Shown piece after piece: positions 6,634-7,358 of a stretch of 7,358 nt of DNA; within the stretch, counting starts at the first letter, position 1, and every line of letters starts with the position of its first letter. The DNA is from Rhizobacter sp. Lineage in GTDB: Bacteria; Pseudomonadota; Gammaproteobacteria; Burkholderiales; Burkholderiaceae. Made by a program: the position numbers and the translations under genes. Location of the stretch: NCBI GenBank assembly GCA_014379885.1, contig JACMKW010000680.1, positions 1 to 7,358 of the forward strand, given 5' to 3'. Below the pieces are notes generated by a model. It did not search any database. It worked only from the letters and a program-made list of their open reading frames with translations, and was not told the origin of the DNA.

Positions 6634-7358
6634 ATGACTTTCGACATACTTTTGCAAACCCTGGCCTCGGGCGTGCTGATCGGCTTGATCTACGCACTCG
6701 TGGCCATCGGCCTCACGATGATCTTCGGTGTGATGGACATCGTGAATTTCGCGCATGGCGAGTTCCTGATGCTGGGCATGTATTCCAGCTTCTGGTTGTT
6801 TGCGCTGTTCGCACTCGACCCGATGCTCACCCTGCCGCTCACGGTGCTGATGCTGTTCGCATTCGGCACGCTGCTCTACAAATTCGTGATCCGCCGCATC
6901 ATCAACGCGCCGATGCTGAGCCAGATCTTCACCACCTTCGGGATCATGATCCTGTTGCGCGGTGTGGCCCAGTTTCTGTGGAAGCCCGACTTCCGTTCGG
7001 TTGAAAACTCCTGGGTCAGTGGTGGCATCAACATTGCCGGCATCCAACTCGGCCAACCGCAACTGGTGGCGGGCCTCGGCGCCGTGGCCGTGACGATCGT
7101 CGTGCACGGCTTCCTGACCCGCACCAAGCTCGGCGCTGCGCTCGAAGCCACCGCGGCCGACAAGGAGGCAGCGCAACTGATGGGCATTGATTCGCACCGC
7201 ATGTTCACGCTGGCCTGGGGCATTGGCGCGGCTTGCGCCGGTGCAGCGGGTGTGTTGCTGTCTACTTTCTTTCCGATCTTTCCGGAGGTCGGCGCCAATT
7301 TCATTCTGCTGGCCTTCGTGGTGGTGAACCTGGGTGGCTTCGGCAGCGTGACCGGCGC
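6634..7358 (+). CDS. LivH-type branched-chain amino acid ABC transporter permease (3' end outside window)
   Basis: The reading frame starts at ATG 6634, with AGGAA at 6624-6628 five bases upstream, and stays open to the window end, giving 241 residues of a family usually near 290-300. The N-terminus MTFDILLQTLASGVLIGLIY and the following ALVAIGLTMIFGVMDIVNFAHGEF stretch are classic LivH, with several hydrophobic membrane segments after. The cytoplasmic coupling loop with the EAA-type motif is at residues 178-186 (EAAQLMGID), where the permease contacts the ATPase. The visible end, GGFGSVTG, matches the conserved late GxGS(V/I)xG segment, so roughly 50-60 residues are missing. It forms an importer with the preceding binding protein. 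LivM, LivG and LivF homologues would be expected just beyond the window; that is a prediction from family gene order. Confidence 0.93.
   Translation, partial: MTFDILLQTLASGVLIGLIYALVAIGLTMIFGVMDIVNFAHGEFLMLGMYSSFWLFALFALDPMLTLPLTVLMLFAFGTLLYKFVIRRIINAPMLSQIFTTFGIMILLRGVAQFLWKPDFRSVENSWVSGGINIAGIQLGQPQLVAGLGAVAVTIVVHGFLTRTKLGAALEATAADKEAAQLMGIDSHRMFTLAWGIGAACAGAAGVLLSTFFPIFPEVGANFILLAFVVVNLGGFGSVTG

Noticed and set aside
6592..7197. 201-codon minus-strand open frame opposite the permease
   Set aside because: The plus-strand frame is an unmistakable LivH permease; the reverse protein is a low-complexity H/E/Q-rich shadow.
1..7358. CRISPR arrays, tRNA/rRNA genes, insertion sequences or prophage genes
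   Set aside because: No regularly spaced repeats, tRNA-like cloverleaf, transposase motifs or terminal inverted repeats were seen. The window is ordinary chromosomal-style metabolic DNA.

Overview
The window reads as a compact amino-acid metabolism locus from a GC-rich bacterium, most likely a betaproteobacterium of the Burkholderiales. That placement rests on general features: strong G/C preference at third codon positions, a LivK/LivH-type importer, and the style of the LysR regulator. It is an inference, and the genus cannot be named from sequence alone.

Layout. Positions 1-3000 (+) hold one very large ORF that is already open at the first base. It encodes at least 999 residues and reads as DUF4392 - glutamate-racemase-like domain - DUF4392. 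DUF4392 is the C-terminal domain of human D-glutamate cyclase (DGLUCY). A LysR-type regulator lies tail to tail with it after 27 bases (3028-3963, -). A 427-base intergenic region (3964-4390) follows, with an AT-rich patch and a cluster of dyads. A (+) operon then begins: a DUF1445/YcsI-family protein (4391-5200), which is the partner domain in human DGLUCY; a periplasmic binding protein of the branched-chain amino acid (HAAT) class (5287-6567); a GC-rich intercistronic hairpin; and a LivH-type permease (6634 to the window end, cut off).

How the parts may work together. The racemase-like module keeps both catalytic-type cysteines and could interconvert L- and D-glutamate or a close analogue. 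The DUF1445 protein belongs to the family whose mammalian member turns D-glutamate into 5-oxo-D-proline. The importer could supply the substrate or recover the product, and the LysR regulator probably controls the divergent cyclase-transporter operon. The homologies and gene order are visible here. The substrate, the reaction direction and any physical partnership between the separately encoded halves are inference.

The most unusual item is the three-module protein at the left end: a racemase placed between two copies of an accessory domain of D-glutamate cyclase, with the cyclase partner domain encoded about 1.4 kb away.
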